DNA of 64,000 nt from Calliopum simillimum (taxonomy: Eukaryota > Arthropoda > Insecta > Diptera > Lauxaniidae), in NCBI GenBank assembly GCA_951812925.1, contig OX638372.1:64683407-64747406 (forward strand), given 5' to 3'. This document shows positions 10,861 to 23,599 of this stretch, one piece after another. The translations under genes and the position numbers were made by a program. Positions within the stretch are counted from its first letter, which is position 1. Each line of letters begins with the position of its first letter. The notes beneath the pieces are model-generated. The model ran no database searches and was not told where the DNA came from. It saw nothing but the letters and a program-made list of their open reading frames with translations.

Positions 10861-12780
10861 CTGGAACCAAATCCTCTCGGATTATTGCTCTTGCACACCG
10901 GATCTACCATATCGCCAAATTTGAGCGAAGTCGGAGACAAAAAAATGTTCAGCTGGTACACTTGGCGTGTTTTGCTTCATATAGAAACAATTTAAGTTGG
11001 TCTCTAACTGTGAAAGTGATATTCTGGGTATAGTAGTTGTGAAACTTATGAATTGAAAAATAGTTAAATTTTAACCGCTTTACGATATTCATATTCGAAA
11101 TAGTTATACTCCATAGAAAGTTCAATGTTCCATTCCATGTTCTTGATTTACGATATTCTTTAAATTTTCAGATTAAAGCAAAAGTTTTTGTCAACAATCT
11201 CATCAACCATGGGTTAGGTATGGTAGGGCGACAGATAGAAAGACTTGAGCCAAAATAAAATAAAAACCCAGACATTGCTGTCAAGATTCATTGCTTTGAA
11301 GAGCACAAGTTGTTGCTTAAAAATTGCATACATTTTTTACTTGCTACTTACAGAGGTGCACAAAAGTATAAACTTACAAAATTTCTACTACTTGGGTAGT
11401 GTAGGACTAAACATTTTTTTTCCAAAATAGGGACCAATGAAGTTAAAACAAGTATAAAAATGCATAGGAATTCTTTCAAACAACAGTGTAAAACACAACT
11501 ATGGCAGGCCGCAATAGCCATGATAGTTTAAATTTATGAAAAAAAGCAGCTGAGTTAGAGCCTCGAATACGATCGACCTTGAGCGAAAGATTCCTCCATA
11601 AACTTTTATCATCATTTTGCATATGAGTACACTTTTTTACAGCTGCCGCGCGCACTGCCTATATAAAGCATGGACCAACCATGGCGATAGTGTGTAACAC
11701 AGCTTCTCAGATGTGACACAAGGCAATATTGCTTTGTTTGTTTAAGGGCAAAAAAATTATCATCGCATAATAAAGTGAAAAGAATTTATGTGAAAAACTA
11801 AAAATGTTATGTGAGTGACAGTGTCACGTACGCGTCTGAGAGTTATGTTAAGTGCTGATTGTACCAATGTTGCAGCGATAAATATTTATGGAAAAAATAA
11901 ATGCAGCATTTATTATCGAATTCTCTATTCATGTTCATTTTTGTGACAAAATTTTTAGATAGAAAAATTCGAACGATTATTTGGTTCATAAAATACTGAC
12001 CCATGCTAGAGATATTAAACAATAGAGAAAGTCAACAAAAATTGTGATTCAATGCAAATCGCCTGGAAGAATTGACAAACAACAATATATACAAAGCATT
12101 CTCTGGGAAATGGCCACACCATAATTTCACCAACAATTTAATACAACAAAAGTTTGGTTTCTTAGCTAAATGGCCTCGAATAATATCCAATATTCAAACT
12201 AACAGGCACCATCCATATTCCGTGCTGTTACTTTACAAATTGAAAGATTTTAGTTGAAAACGGTGAATCGGAAGATAAAAATTATAAGAATCTCTTCTGT
12301 GGTTACTTTTTCGTATACGCATTTCCACAAAAGAGATCCTTAGCTTTCCATTAACCTTTCGGAATAAAAAGCAGTTGAAACCGCACAGCTTACGAAGCAG
12401 ACTTGATTAACAATTTATAACTCAAAAACAAAGCGTTCTACGAAAAATTAAAGAATTCAAGAAAAACTAAGAGTTGGCAAAGATTATGGTGAGTTTTAAA
12501 GAATTTTCTGACGAATTTTCTAAAAAAATTCCAAAAAACTTACACTCACTTTTCTGAAGTGAATTCTACTCATTTTTTGTTCTCCAAAGTTTTTTTGATT
12601 TTTAAAACACTTCTGCTACAGGACGTACATTTTAAGAAAAAGTCATATGCGGCCAAACACTTAAAAGATGTCATCTTCAAAAACAAAAAAAAAAATAGAA
12701 ATAAAATAAAAAATAAAAAAAAATTTGAACTCCCTAGTATCATGAAACTTATGAATTTCGCCACTCTTATATTAAATTTA
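10861..12780. other. Intron sequence, nothing recognised
   Basis: About 1.9 kb without a supported gene or repeat. A TATATAAA string near 11660 in a locally GC-rich stretch was noted but has no supporting downstream exon. Confidence 0.4.
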
Positions 12781-13704
12781 GGGTAGAAGGGGGAGGTTTC
12801 GACACGTGGGAGGCTTCATCAGTGCCAAATTTTGCGATTTCTATTCGCACTTACTCCCGCGTGTAAACCAAAAAGTCTTACTCCTAATGGTACGCAGCTA
12901 TCATAAAAATTTCTCTGCGCAATTCGGCTAGGGTGCGAAGTTAGTCGTGATTTTGTATTTTCATAGCAAGTTGATGTAATATTTGCTTGCTGCTTTTTCT
13001 GTATACTCGGTTAATAAACCATAATATTTCCGTTTTTTTTTTTAGCAGATACTTAAATATATTATTACTGATAATACTTCAATTAAGGTTTGCAAAATAA
13101 ATAAAAGATAACTGCGAAATTTTGGAAATTTGGAAACAAGTAGATAAGGGAGGATTCGTCAAGTGTAAATGGGAGGATTCGACAACTGAAATTTATACAT
13201 ATGATTCAATTATTTTCCATGGATCTGATTTTTCACAAGATATGGAGTTTGGTACTAATGCCGATGTACAAATGGATATAGAATCAGCCTGAATCATGTC
13301 TCGAACTCGTTCGAGGCTCTGACCTTCCTGGTCCGAATGTTTTGCTGGATATGGCCACGATTGAAGACGACATCCCTAATTTTCGTTCTCCCATTGTATC
13401 ACCGGAAGCAATTCGTCTTTTACCATCTACATTCAAAAGGTTGAAGGTTTCAAAAAATCAAGGGAATCAAGAATTTATATGACTGACGAAGCCTCCCCAA
13501 AAGTGGGAGGTTTCGTCATTTATTTTAACTTTGGTTTATTGGTCACATTTCCGAAAATAGCAAACATATCGATTTTTTTGTAATTTATAAAAGAAGCACA
13601 CATATTCATTCATAGTCTATGTGTATTCAAAATAACATGCACAATTGCATTTGGAAGATATAAGGACTTTTTTGTTAGAGTGTCGAAACCTCCCCCTTCT
13701 CCCA
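12781..13704 (+). mobile_element. pogo-like non-autonomous element with TA duplication
   Basis: Left end GGGTAGAAGGGGGAGGTTTC is matched by the complement of the right end AAACCTCCCCCTTCTCCC. TA lies at 12779-12780 and 13705-13706. The terminal GGGAGGNTTCGNCA motif is repeated inside in both orientations (near 12808, 13148, 13170, 13490). A coding remnant at 13219-13500 resembles the C-terminus of pogo/Tigger transposases. Length about 0.92 kb. Confidence 0.6.
13219..13500 (+). pseudogene. pogo/Tigger-type transposase C-terminal remnant
   Basis: One frame gives GSDFSQDMEFGTNADVQMD up to a stop. A +1 shift then reads ESCLELVRGSDLPGPN, followed by IEDDIPNF, the block SPIVSPEAIRLLPSTFKR and VSKNQGNQEFI. 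A further shift gives MTDEAS. In pogo/Tigger (DDE_1) transposases the tail commonly carries a VSPExIRPLPK-type block, a basic stretch and a LTDTP-type end, which this order matches. The acidic segment just before it also fits. No catalytic core remains. The recognition is from memory of the family pattern. Confidence 0.5.
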
Positions 13705-13811
13705 TATATCCTTTTTCTGATTTTTTTATGCACATCATTTTTTTTTTTTTTTTTTTTTTTGTGACGCTTAAAGTTTAAGGAGTGTGGAAATGTAAATTTT
13801 TCAGATAAATC

Positions 13812-14510
13812 TCTAGGCTATGTCCTTCTTAATTTTTTTCGAAATTTGCCGTTGGGATCTCAGATTTTTATAAAAATTCACAGCTGTTCTCAGTATCGAG
13901 ACCTCTCATTATTATTTTTGCGAAAAACATAATGTTCTTCCGAGTTATTAACATGGAACTTTAGAGTGTCCAAGTAGTGCTTTTGGAAAAAATTGATGCC
14001 ATTTTTTTCTCGTTTTGTCAAAAAAATTTTTTTTTTTTTTACACCTAGTGGGTGTAAATCATAGCACAAAATAAAGTTAAAAAAAATTTTCACGCGCAAA
14101 GCAAGTTTTCTACAAAATGTTTGTTTTTCATCCACTTTTCGGTAAAAAAAAATTAAAAAAAAATAAAATATTATTTTGAGAAAATCAACTTTTAAGATTT
14201 TTCAGAAAATGCCCGCCATTTTGTAAATTTTCTAAATTTAAAAATGGAAATTGAAATAACGTTAAAAATGTTACTAGAATCCGAAAACAAAAATTAAAAA
14301 AATTTATTTTGGAAAAAAAACATTTCATCGATTTTTCACAAAAACACTACTTGGACACTCTGAAGTTCCATGCCCATAACTTGGAAAAAAACTAATAATG
14401 AGAGGTCTCCATACTAAGCACTTAGAACAGCTCTGTGAAGTTTAATAAAAATCTAAGAACCCAACTGCAAATTTCGAAAAAATTGAGATGGACATGGCCT
14501 CTACATACAT
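13812..14510. mobile_element. Inverted-repeat element, about 0.7 kb (copy 1)
   Basis: Left arm (GGCTATGTCC, TTTCGAAATTTGCCGTTGGG, GAGACCTCTCATTATTA, AGAGTGTCCAAGTAGTG) is mirrored by the right arm (CACTACTTGGACACTCT, TAATAATGAGAGGTCTC, CCCAACTGCAAATTTCGAAA, GGACATGGCC). The centre includes GTGGGTGTAAATCATAGCAC, shared with 22200-22560. Termini are not sharp, so no target duplication can be called. Confidence 0.6.
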
Positions 14511-15639
14511 TTTTGTATGAACATACTTTACCAACGATTTATTATATTTTTGACATACTGCTTTATGATACAAATGAAAACGTGCCTACATAAACAGCGG
14601 AAATAAAGAGAGATCTAATTTATGATAAAAGCGAATACACTTACTAAGACCAAAAGGATTTGACTATAAACTATAGATACCATAAAATCGACAACATCCT
14701 AGTAGATTGATTTTTTCATTTAAACTGAGAGGGTTCACACATATTTTCTCATTGATAAATTTCTATGTCATCACTGATTAATAGTGAGGAACTTCTTTAG
14801 TGTAACATCAACCACCCATTTATTTAATATTTTCCCCATAAAATTGTGCGACCTTCACAATATGCGTTTTGCTTACATAAGTTTTTTAAAATATTTTTTG
14901 CAGTTGGATAAAATTGCTCATTCATTAAGTTGAAATGTCAAAAACTCAAATATGGCACAGCAGTACCGACATCACATCCCAAGAGTGAACATTTTTTCTT
15001 GTTTTTCATTTGCTTTTAGGTCGCTTGGTTTTGTATTCGCCGTCTAACCGCGTGCATTTAACTTTTTGTTGTACGGTTTAGTTTTTTTCCTAAAATTTTC
15101 CATTTCTTTTTGTGCCAAATGTCATTACTGAAAAAATTTAAATCATCAAAGTTATTAGGTAAATTGACAATGTCGAAATATGACAATAAATGATGATTTT
15201 GGATGCGAAATCTTATTACCGATATGAAAATGAGAAATGGCTAAAAATGGCCTCCTTTCATAATTATCCTCTCATAAAGTTGAAATTGACTTCACTCCTA
15301 ATATTTAGTATCCTTATTACACTCAGTGTAGAAAGCAATTTATTATCAGTCTTAAAGATAGATTTTCTGAGTATGCAGTACAGTCTCAAGCGATGAAAAC
15401 GCTACATTTGTCTTAATCATGGCTAACAGTTTTCGGAAGATATGCCTATATTTTAGAGCACCCACGAGATAAGGACTGCCCCAAAAAAATTTGATACTTT
15501 TATTCCTTAAGATTAAGATTAACCTGATGCAGGTCGAAATATGGGTGTTATTTTTTCTATATAACATGACGATTACAAAAATATATAACACTTGGCAAAC
15601 TTCAAACGATAAAGATATCTAGCAATCAAGAAAAAAAGC
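14511..15639. other. Intron sequence, nothing recognised
   Basis: No supported coding sequence or repeat. Short frames at 15190 and 15591 (minus) have no signature. Confidence 0.4.
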
Positions 15640-16290
15640 GCAAACTCATTTTGTACACTTACCAAAATTAAAATATTCTCCCATTGCTAAAAAAACAGGT
15701 GTATCAAAAATCACTGTCCAAAGGGTTATTTCGATCCACAGTTGGTGAAAAACGTGAAGCGCCTTTTTAAGCAGAATCCTAACACTTCAGAACGAGATAT
15801 GGCTGCCAGAGCAGGAACCTCAAAATCTTCTATAAACAGACTAAAGAAAAAACTTAAGTTAAAGGCCTACAGAGTTCAAAAAGTACCAGACCGTTCCTAT
15901 GAAAAGCAGTTAGAGGCTCAAAAGCGAGCTCGAAAGTTATATGTCGGTTACCTGACTTAATTTGACTGCTGCATAATGGACGATGAAACATACGTTGAGA
16001 CAGATTTTAAACAGCTAACAGGATATGAATTTTATACCTGTTCGGAGAAGGGGCAAGTACAGAGCAAATTTAAAGAGAAGAAAATTACAAAATTTCCCAA
16101 GCAGTATATGGTTTGGCAGGCCATATGCACTTTCGGTCTGAGAAGCAGTTTTTTTGTAACACAGGGCACAATTAACTCGAAAATTTATATTAATGTATGC
16201 CTTCAAAAACGCCTTTTGCCATTTATTTATGAAATATGCAAAGTTGTGATATTGCTGCTCTCCGTTCATTTTCACAAAAAAAGATTAAAA
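15640..16290 (+). pseudogene. DD37E Tc1-like transposase, 3'-truncated
   Basis: Fragments read ILPIAKKTGVSKITVQRV, NTSERDMAARAGTSKSSINR (helix-turn-helix), AYRVQKVPDRS, then after a break CCIMDDETYVETDFKQLTGYEF (first catalytic Asp) and PKQYMVWQAICTFGLRSSFF. The match stops at about LLPFIYE, and the INE-1-like repeat begins at 16290. The second Asp and the Glu are missing. It is the same family as the copies at 24190-25230 and 51673-52617. Confidence 0.8.
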
Positions 16291-16858
16291 AAACTAGTAA
16301 GGGTGTAATATTTGGCCTGGCCAAACATTTAATACCCTACACTGCAGTATTTTTAAAATTTTTTCTCCTACGGGTGGTGCTATGTTCTCTTGTCCGAGTT
16401 CAGCCAGTTTTTGTGCAGAGCTTGGATTTTTAGTGTCTGAGTGAAAAACATTTTCAGTATAGCGTTTTGAAGCTTTTCCTTATATAGGAGGTGTCATGCG
16501 TATTTTGGTTGCGATGTCGTGAAAAATACTCCTAAAATTGCATTTTGAATATATTTTTTGCATGGGCGGTAGGCGTGTCCGTAGACTGATTTCGCTCATT
16601 TTCAATCCTCCGAGCTATCTTTGACGACGGAGGCAGTGTACCGAATTTCATTGAATTATCTTGCCCAGTTTTCCCAAAAAGTGTATTTCAACACACAGCC
16701 AGCCAGCCACCCAGCTAGCCAGACAGACGGATATGGCTATATCGACTCAGGATGTGATGCTGATCAAGAATATATATACTTTTCTATATCTGCCACGTCT
16801 CCTTCTCTGCGTTACAAACGGAAGGACAAAGTGAATATACCCTGGGTGTAGGGTATAC
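16290..16858 (+). mobile_element. INE-1-like repeat, copy B
   Basis: Runs from CTAGTAAGGGTGTAATATTT to CCTGGGTGTAGGGTATA. Contains ACCCTACACTGCAGTATTTT, GGGCGGTAGGCGTGTCCGT, a CAGCCAGCC simple-repeat block, GGCTATATCGACTCAGGATG, TGATCAAGAATATATATACT and CCTTCTCTGCGTTACAAACG. The last three blocks correspond to the conserved 3' portion of Drosophila INE-1/DINE-1 repeats as I recall them. Four copies are present in the window. Confidence 0.6.
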
Positions 16859-17912
16859 AAAAAAAAAAAATACGAATCGTTAGTGGAAAAAATCCTTCTG
16901 GTTTTCGATCAAAGCTTGAAAAATGGATCTAAAAATGGCAAACCTGCCCATAACTTTGAAACTATTGATTTTTTTGCAGATGCTCCCCGGTCAACTTTTG
17001 TAGAGAATGCTTGGACCAACATAATTTTCCAAGAAAGTTTTCGTCGAAAAATTAAATCTTTTGCTGTTTTGGTACATTACAAAAATAAAAAGTTTTTAAA
17101 AAAATGTTAATGACTTTTTTTCCAGAATTTGGTTTTTTGTAATTTTTAAGGGGCGAAATAATCGTTCTGGAAATTATTTGTTGTAAGACAGTAATTGTTA
17201 ATTAGTTAAAACGAAAAAGTTATTTAAAAATATTAATTTTTAAGGAACTGGAAATTTATATGAAAATGCAAATTCCACTTGCATTTTGTATAGCAATGAG
17301 CAATCTCCAAAAACTTAAAGTTCAGTTTGCCTGTTACGAATATTTAGTAGTACCTACTTATTAAAGAACTTCGTTATATTTCACTACATAATTCCGAGGA
17401 AAAGCCAAATTCGAAACATTCTAGTAAAGCAATAACATCAAATTCATTGTTGCACACATTTTCATGGATTACAAGACAAGTTTCGGAATGTGTGTTCATT
17501 TCTATACGCTACACACACAAAATATCATTATGATGCAGTTCAGTGGAATTGGTTTTCTGATATCGGGCATGTAAGACTTTATGTGGCGTGTTGTAGGTTT
17601 GCTGAATTTGCCGGAGGCGAAACAACATTGTTGCTGGAATTTCGAAATAAATTCGGAACGGTACAAGGAGGCGTATTTGCCCACTTTGAGCAGCAAAAAG
17701 TACAATTCGCCAAATTTTGTTTTATCGTAAATAACCAACTGTAGGATAAACAGAATAGAATACTCAATTAGTCTACGCATTGTTTTTGATACATACTTAG
17801 TTCTTGTTTTATTTATGAAATATAAAAAAAAAACAATCTACAGATTGAAACAACACCAGAATCAGTGCTAATTCATGTTTCCAATTTGGTAGCATAAGAA
17901 AGGAAGCTTTGG
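16859..17912. other. Intron sequence, nothing recognised
   Basis: About 1 kb with no recognised element. Mirror-strand short frames at 17490-17780 have no family support. Confidence 0.4.
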
Positions 17913-17916
17913 AGCT

Positions 17917-19965
17917 CACGGTGGTTTTTAAAAAATTTTAACTTTTTGAAATACCACCCGCGATTTTTTTCAGGGATAATGTTGGGGGACCCTTCTAGTA
18001 TCTAAATCCGCAATCCGCGAAATCGACCGTCCAGCCGTTTTTTTTTTCGACCTTTAAGTTTTTTTAACGATTTTTGAGTATATCTCGGTGTGTATATACA
18101 TATTATGTACACATATATATGTATATACGTACATATATACACTTGTATATGTATATATGTGTAATATATATATATGGATATATATATACATACATACATG
18201 TATATGAAAGGTATCGTTTCCGCACCATTTATTTTTTAAAAAAATCGGTTTTTTCGTATTTAAGCAAAACACAAACAAAAATCGGAAACGAAAGTAGTCA
18301 TTCCAGATGTGATTTTTGATGCTTAATCCGATTCCGGTATTAGAATTGCTCTATTACGTCTGGACTTTGAGATATCCTTACATATATGTTTAAAGGACAC
18401 CATTTTTTTTCCTATTTTTGAAGTTATATAACAAGATAAGGTAATATTATGCCGTAAAATCTGGTATGACAGTTAATAGCCCTAGTTTTTTCCTTGAAAA
18501 CTCAATCATACCGATAACGATATCTTTTTTTTTGTCGGAGATATCTTTGCCTAAAAAGTTGAAAAAGTGCAAAAACACGATTTTTGGCTATGTTGGATGT
18601 TATATGCAGGACACACAACATTTTTTTGGGAATTTCTATTACCAGAAACATTTAGTACTTTTTTTTGGCTTCAAATTGAGCTATCAAATATTTATCTGCA
18701 ATATTTTTCTGCAAAGTTATGTTAACTTTAAAATCACACCATGAAACTAAAGCGAAAAATCTCGGTTTTCGGCTATATTTGAGGTTGTATACAGTACGGA
18801 CGAAATTCGTCTGCTCTTTTTTACTAACCGAAGCATTTAAAACCATTCTTTATCTTCAAAATGAGCTCACAAGTGGTCTTTTGTAATTGTTTTCTAAAAA
18901 GTTATGACTATTTTAAGACATCATGTTGCAGTAATATAAGGAATACTCGCACAGTGTGAGTTTGCACTCCATAGTGTAATTTTTAAATGGTCATAACTTT
19001 GTGGAAAACAATCACAAGAGACCTCTTAATAGCTTATTTTGAAGATAAAGAATGGTTTTAAATGCTTCGGTTAGTAAAAAAGAGCAGACGAATTTCGTCC
19101 GTACTGTATATAACCTCAAATATAGCCGAAAACCGAGATTTTTCGCTTTAAGTTTCATGGTGTGATTTTAAAGTTAACATAACTCTGCAGAAAAATATTG
19201 CAAATAAATATTTGATAGCTCAATTTGAAGCCAAAAAAAAGTACTAAATGTTTCTGGTAATAGAAATTCCCAAAAAAATTTTGTGTGTCCTGCATATAAC
19301 ATCCAATATAGCCAAAAATCGTGTTTTTGCACTTTTTCAACTTTTTAGGCAAAGATATCTCCGACAAAAAAAAAGATATTGTTATCGGTTTGATTGAGTT
19401 TTCAAGGAAAAAACTAGGACTATTAACTGTCATACCAGATTTTACGGCATAATATTATCTTATATTGTTATATAACTTCAAAAATCGGAAAAAAATGGTG
19501 TTCTTTAAACATGTACTTATGTAAGGATATCTCAAAGTCCAGACGTAATAGAGCAATTCTAATACCGGAATCGGATTAAGAATCAAAAATCACATCTGGA
19601 GTGACTACTTTCGTTTCCGGTTTTTGTTTGTGTTTTTCTTAAATACGAAAAAACCGATTTTTTTAAAAAATAAATGGTGCGGAAACGATACCTTTTTTAT
19701 GCATGTATGTATGTATGCATATATATATCCATATATATATATAACACATACATACATATACAAGTATATATGTGTACATAATATGTATATACACACCGAG
19801 ATGTACTCAAAAATCGTTAAAAAAACTTAAAGGTCGAAAAAAAAACGGCTGGACGTTCGATTTCGCGGATTGCGGATTTAGATACTAGAAGGGTCCCCCA
19901 ACATTATCCCTGAAAAAATCGCGGGTGGTATTTCAAAAAGTTAAAATTTTTTAAAAACCACCGTG
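17917..19965. mobile_element. CACGG fold-back element 1, 2049 bp, 4-bp TSD AGCT
   Basis: Starts CACGGTGGTTTTTAAAAAAT, ends with its complement, and is flanked by AGCT on both sides (17913-17916, 19966-19969). The arms are about 1 kb each (roughly 17917-18913 and 18988-19965), separated by a short unpaired centre. Each arm has, from the outside in, a CCACCCGCGATTTTTT block, a TATA/TACA microsatellite, the shared module (AGAATTGCTCTATTACGTCT) and an inner block (GGACGAAATTCGTCTGCTC). A 92-codon frame is present in mirror image in both arms. CAC ends and a 4-bp duplication fit Chapaev-type DNA transposons, by inference only. Confidence 0.8.
18085..18205. repeat. TATA/TACA microsatellite in left arm of fold-back 1
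   Basis: Alternating TATATGTATATACGTACATA-type units. The right arm carries the mirrored tract near 19695-19800. The same tract marks both arms of the element at 30955, so it is part of the family and not a private expansion. Confidence 0.7.
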
Positions 19966-19969
19966 AGCT

Positions 19970-20333
19970 GCTTTTGTTAAACATTTTTGTAACAAAAAAG
20001 CATTTTAAAGTTCAAATATAAATTTGTTTTTTGGTATGAGGAGGCGTGGTTCTGCTAATTTTTAATGAATATTTTTTTACCAGTGCCAATTATGTAGATA
20101 TGTATCAAATCTCATTTACCTGAGTCAAATATTTTCAGAGATACGACAAATTACGGGTAGAGTTCAGTTTTTTTTTTGTGGCCCCGCCTATTTTTTATTG
20201 AAAATTTTTTTCCCGGGGCCAATTACATTTGTACTTAATCTCATTCCCTTGAGTTCAATATATCCAGAGATACGACAAATTTCGTGTGAAGGGGGCCCAT
20301 TTTTTTTGTCGGATGCAATTTACTCAAGCATTG
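19970..20333 (+). repeat. Tandem repeat units of about 130 bp interrupted by fold-back element 3
   Basis: Two units share TTTTTACCAGTGCCAATTAT / TTTTCCCGGGGCCAATTACA and ATTTTCAGAGATACGACAAA / ATATCCAGAGATACGACAAA. A third diverged unit (GCAATTTACTCAAGCATTG, then TTCATATACATACTAAATTT) is split by the element at 20334-21718 and resumes at 21723. Confidence 0.5.
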
Positions 20334-21718
20334 CACGGTGTGCCTTAACCCGTTCTAAATCGGACGTCGTAGCACATCAAATTTTTTTCCAGATTCTGTT
20401 TACTTATCGTTCAAATGATGTATAAAAAAATTTTCACTCGTGACTCCTCGACTAAATTTTGAGATAATCGCTTTTCCAATTGGGGCATTTTCCCATACAA
20501 AAAGAAAAAAATTTTTTTTTTAACTACATTAAACAAAAATTAAAATAATTACAATCGATGTGTTTTGCAATGCGTAACACGAATCCAACCTCAGAATTGC
20601 TCTATCGTGTATAGTTTATGAGATATTGTAACCTAAAGACCAAAAAAAGTAGTTTTTTGCCATTTTTTGAAGCAATATAACTATGTAACATATCATTTAT
20701 TCGTCAAATGTGGCTTAAATACTTGAAAGCCCTAATCTTTTCCGTTAAAACCTAATTTAAGTTATATTTATATCTTCATGCTTCTAAGAGATATCGTAGA
20801 CCGAAATATTGTCAAAACGGGTTTTTTGCACTTTTGTGTCTTTTTAGGTTAGGATATCTTTGAGAAAAAAAAAGAATTCAACATAATTTAAATTAGGTTT
20901 TAAAGGCAAAGATTAGGACTTTAAAATTGCTTACCAGATTTAACGAAATTAAAATTTCTTTCACATTTTAAACATGTTCAACGAACCGACCATTTCAAAA
21001 TTCAGCCGTATGCCATACACGTAACAACACTAGAGGTGTTAAACTGCTGAATTTAGAAGTAGTCGGTTCGTTGAACATGTTTAAAATGTGAAAGAAATTT
21101 TAATTTCGTTAAATCTGGTAAGCAATTTTAAAGTCCTAATCTTTGCCTTTAAAACCTTATTTAAATTATGTTGAATTCTTTTTTTTTCTCAAAGATATCC
21201 TAACCTAAAAAGACACAAAAGTGCAAAAAACCCGTTTTGACAATATTTCGGTCTACGATATCTCTTAGAAGCATGAAGATATAAATATAACTTAAATCAG
21301 GTTTTAACGGAAAAGATTAGGGCTTTCAAGTATTTAAGCCACATTTGACGAATAAATGATATGTTACATAGTTATATTGCTTCAAAAAATGGCAAAAAAC
21401 AACTTTTTTTGGTCTTTAGGTTACAATATCTCATGAACTATAAACGATAGAGCAATTCTGAGGTTGGATTCGTGTTACGCATTGCAAAACACATCGAATG
21501 TGATTATTTTAATTTTTGTTTAAAGTAGTTAAAAAAAAAAATTTTTTCTTTTTGTATGGGAAAATGCCCCAATTGGAAAAGCGATTATCTCAAAATTTAG
21601 TCGAGGAGTCACGAGTGAAAATTTTTTTATACATCATTTGAACGATAAATAAACAGAATCTGGAAAAAAATTTGATGTGCTACGACGTCCGATTTAGAAC
21701 GGGTTAAGGCACACCGTG
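20334..21718. mobile_element. CACGG fold-back element 3, 1385 bp, 4-bp TSD ATTG
   Basis: Starts CACGGTGTGCCTTAACCCG and ends with the complement GGGTTAAGGCACACCGTG. ATTG flanks both ends (20330-20333, 21719-21722). The arms are highly similar over about 650 bp and meet near 21000 around TGTTCAACGAACCGAC and its complement. The internal module (AGAATTGCTCTATCGTGTAT, then TTTAATCTTTTCC-like and AAAACCTAATTTAAGTTATA) matches fold-back elements 1, 2 and 4. No coding sequence. Confidence 0.8.
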
Positions 21719-22139
21719 ATTGTTCATATACATACTAAATTTCGTTCACTTATGTTCAATAGCTTCAAAGATAGGACTAATTTTTTTAATCAAAGCCACT
21801 TATTTTCATATAAATAGCGTTTTTCCGACCTTCAACGGCCTGGGGGAACGGTCAAATATTTTCCGATCGCGAGCTAAATTTTTATGCTTGATACTTACAC
21901 CAATAAAAAACTTTTCAGATCCTGGGAGCAAGGTTTTTCTCATTTTTATTTTTTGCGATATAGGTCTAATACACATGTTTACTTAGTATTGTAATTAAAA
22001 GCTCTGAAAAAAGCGAGTTTGGATGAAAACTTTCGTTTTTGAAAAATTTCCGTAAAAAAAAATGTTAGGAAAAAAATATTTTTTTTTTGGAAAATTAATT
22101 TTTAAGAGTTTCAAAACATGGCCCTCATTTCGTCAATAT

Positions 22140-22560
22140 TATTATGATTTATTAGGGAAGGATTTCTTTTTATTGTACACCTTTCTTTTCTAAGTAATGG
22201 AAGTTATATCCCTCTACTTTGAAAATTTATTTTTTTGGCCACATAGTGGGTTTAAATCAAAGCACAAAATAAAGTTAGAAAAAATTGTCATGTGAATTTT
22301 TAGAAAAAAAAAAAATTTCCGTGGCCCCCGCAAGCATTTAGCGTAAAATAAATCTTTTGGAAAACATTGTTGATCCACCTTTCTGTAAAAAAAAATTATA
22401 AGAATAAGAAGAAAAAAATTAAAAGAATTGATTTTTGACAAAATGGCGGAACTTTGAGAAAAAATTCCATAAATTTTCGCAAAAACCCTATTCTAACACG
22501 CTGAAGTTTGTAAAAATCTGAGAATCCAACTGCAAATTTCAAAAAATTTGAGATGGAATC
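22140..22560. repeat. Partial copy of the 13812-14510 inverted-repeat element
   Basis: Shares the central blocks GTGGGTTTAAATCAAAGCAC, AAAATAAAGTTAGAAAAAAT and GATCCACCTTTCTGTAAAAA, then the right-arm blocks AACACGCTGAAGTTTGT and AATCCAACTGCAAATTTC. The left arm is missing. It is abutted by the TA element at 22572. Confidence 0.55.
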
Positions 22561-22571
22561 CGTCAAAGATA

Positions 22572-23445
22572 GGGTAGAACGGGGTTAAATCGCTACGGGG
22601 TTAAACAACCAATTGCCTCTAATTTTTTTTAATAAAGTCGAATCGAACGATCGTTGGTACAGTAGATAGTGATCGATACAACGCAACTTTGGCAAAAGGT
22701 TCCATTACTTCACGTGTGTTATAACCTGAGTTCTGACGAAAGAAAGATTTGACGCGTCCTCGCTGCAATATTTTCAGTCGACAGAAGTTCAAAATTCCAC
22801 AAATCAGTGAAGTGCAGAAAGAAAGGTAAGTGTTTTCTAAGAGCAGAATTACATGCTGATTCCAAATCTGTAATTGGTTTTACAAAATTTAAATTTGTTA
22901 AAAAGTTATTCGCCTTAAAATAAACAAAAGCACGTGGGGTTAAATAACCAGAAGGAGAAATAGGCATTGGCGACCACGGAAAGGTCGGAAAAAAAGATTC
23001 TAAAGCAATTTTCCGATCAAAAACCAAGACACGACAGACAAAAACAATACTCGTCGCTCCAAAAGAGGTCGTCCAAGAAAAGTAGTATAGGTTGAGGAAA
23101 GTGACGCCAGCGATTAATGAAGCTCAAGAGAAACTTCTTCAAGTTAATTTTGTCCTTTTGTAACGTTTTGTAAAATTCTGATAAAATAAAAACCCTTAAA
23201 ATAACAATGTTGGTTACTTTTACTATAAAAAGACCCCACCTGGTGGGGTAGAACAACCATTTCACACTTTTTGTTCAAATGCAAATACCGGATAAACTAT
23301 ACGAGTTTGAAAAAAAATGTTCGTATAAATTTTGTAACAAAGGGTTCAACGAACCAGGAACAGTTGAAATATTCAAATTATTATCATAACCAAAGTTTTT
23401 ACAGAGTGCCAAACACAAAAGTGATTGTTTAACCCCGTTCTACCC
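22572..23445. mobile_element. TA-flanked element with GGGTAGAACGGGGTTAAA ends, 874 bp
   Basis: Left end GGGTAGAACGGGGTTAAA is complementary to the right end TTTAACCCCGTTCTACCC, with TA at 22570-22571 and 23446-23447. Variants of GGGGTTAAACAACC and GGGGTAGAACAACC recur inside (near 22597, 22935, 23242). A basic AT-hook-like string (RSKRGRPRK) is readable near 23055 on the plus strand, but no transposase core was recognised. Architecture matches 12781-13704 and 38276-39155. Confidence 0.65.
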
Positions 23446-23599
23446 TATATAAAAATTGTTGGCATATTTTTCTCAATAAACAATTGTAGCGATTTTTTTT
23501 TTTTTTAACTTTGGAAAATGATGCACATTAGCTTAGAATGAAGAGTGAGAAAAACTTTGACTTTGCTTCTCATGAAGAAGCGTTGCTCTGCCTTAAACT

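Noticed and set aside
11655..11700. Possible promoter with TATATAAA in a GC-richer context
   Set aside because: No downstream exon, initiator or transcript signature; the string is common in AT-rich DNA.
18002..18319. Several Tyr/Ile-rich frames on both strands
   Set aside because: They are translations of the TATA/TACA microsatellite in the fold-back arms.
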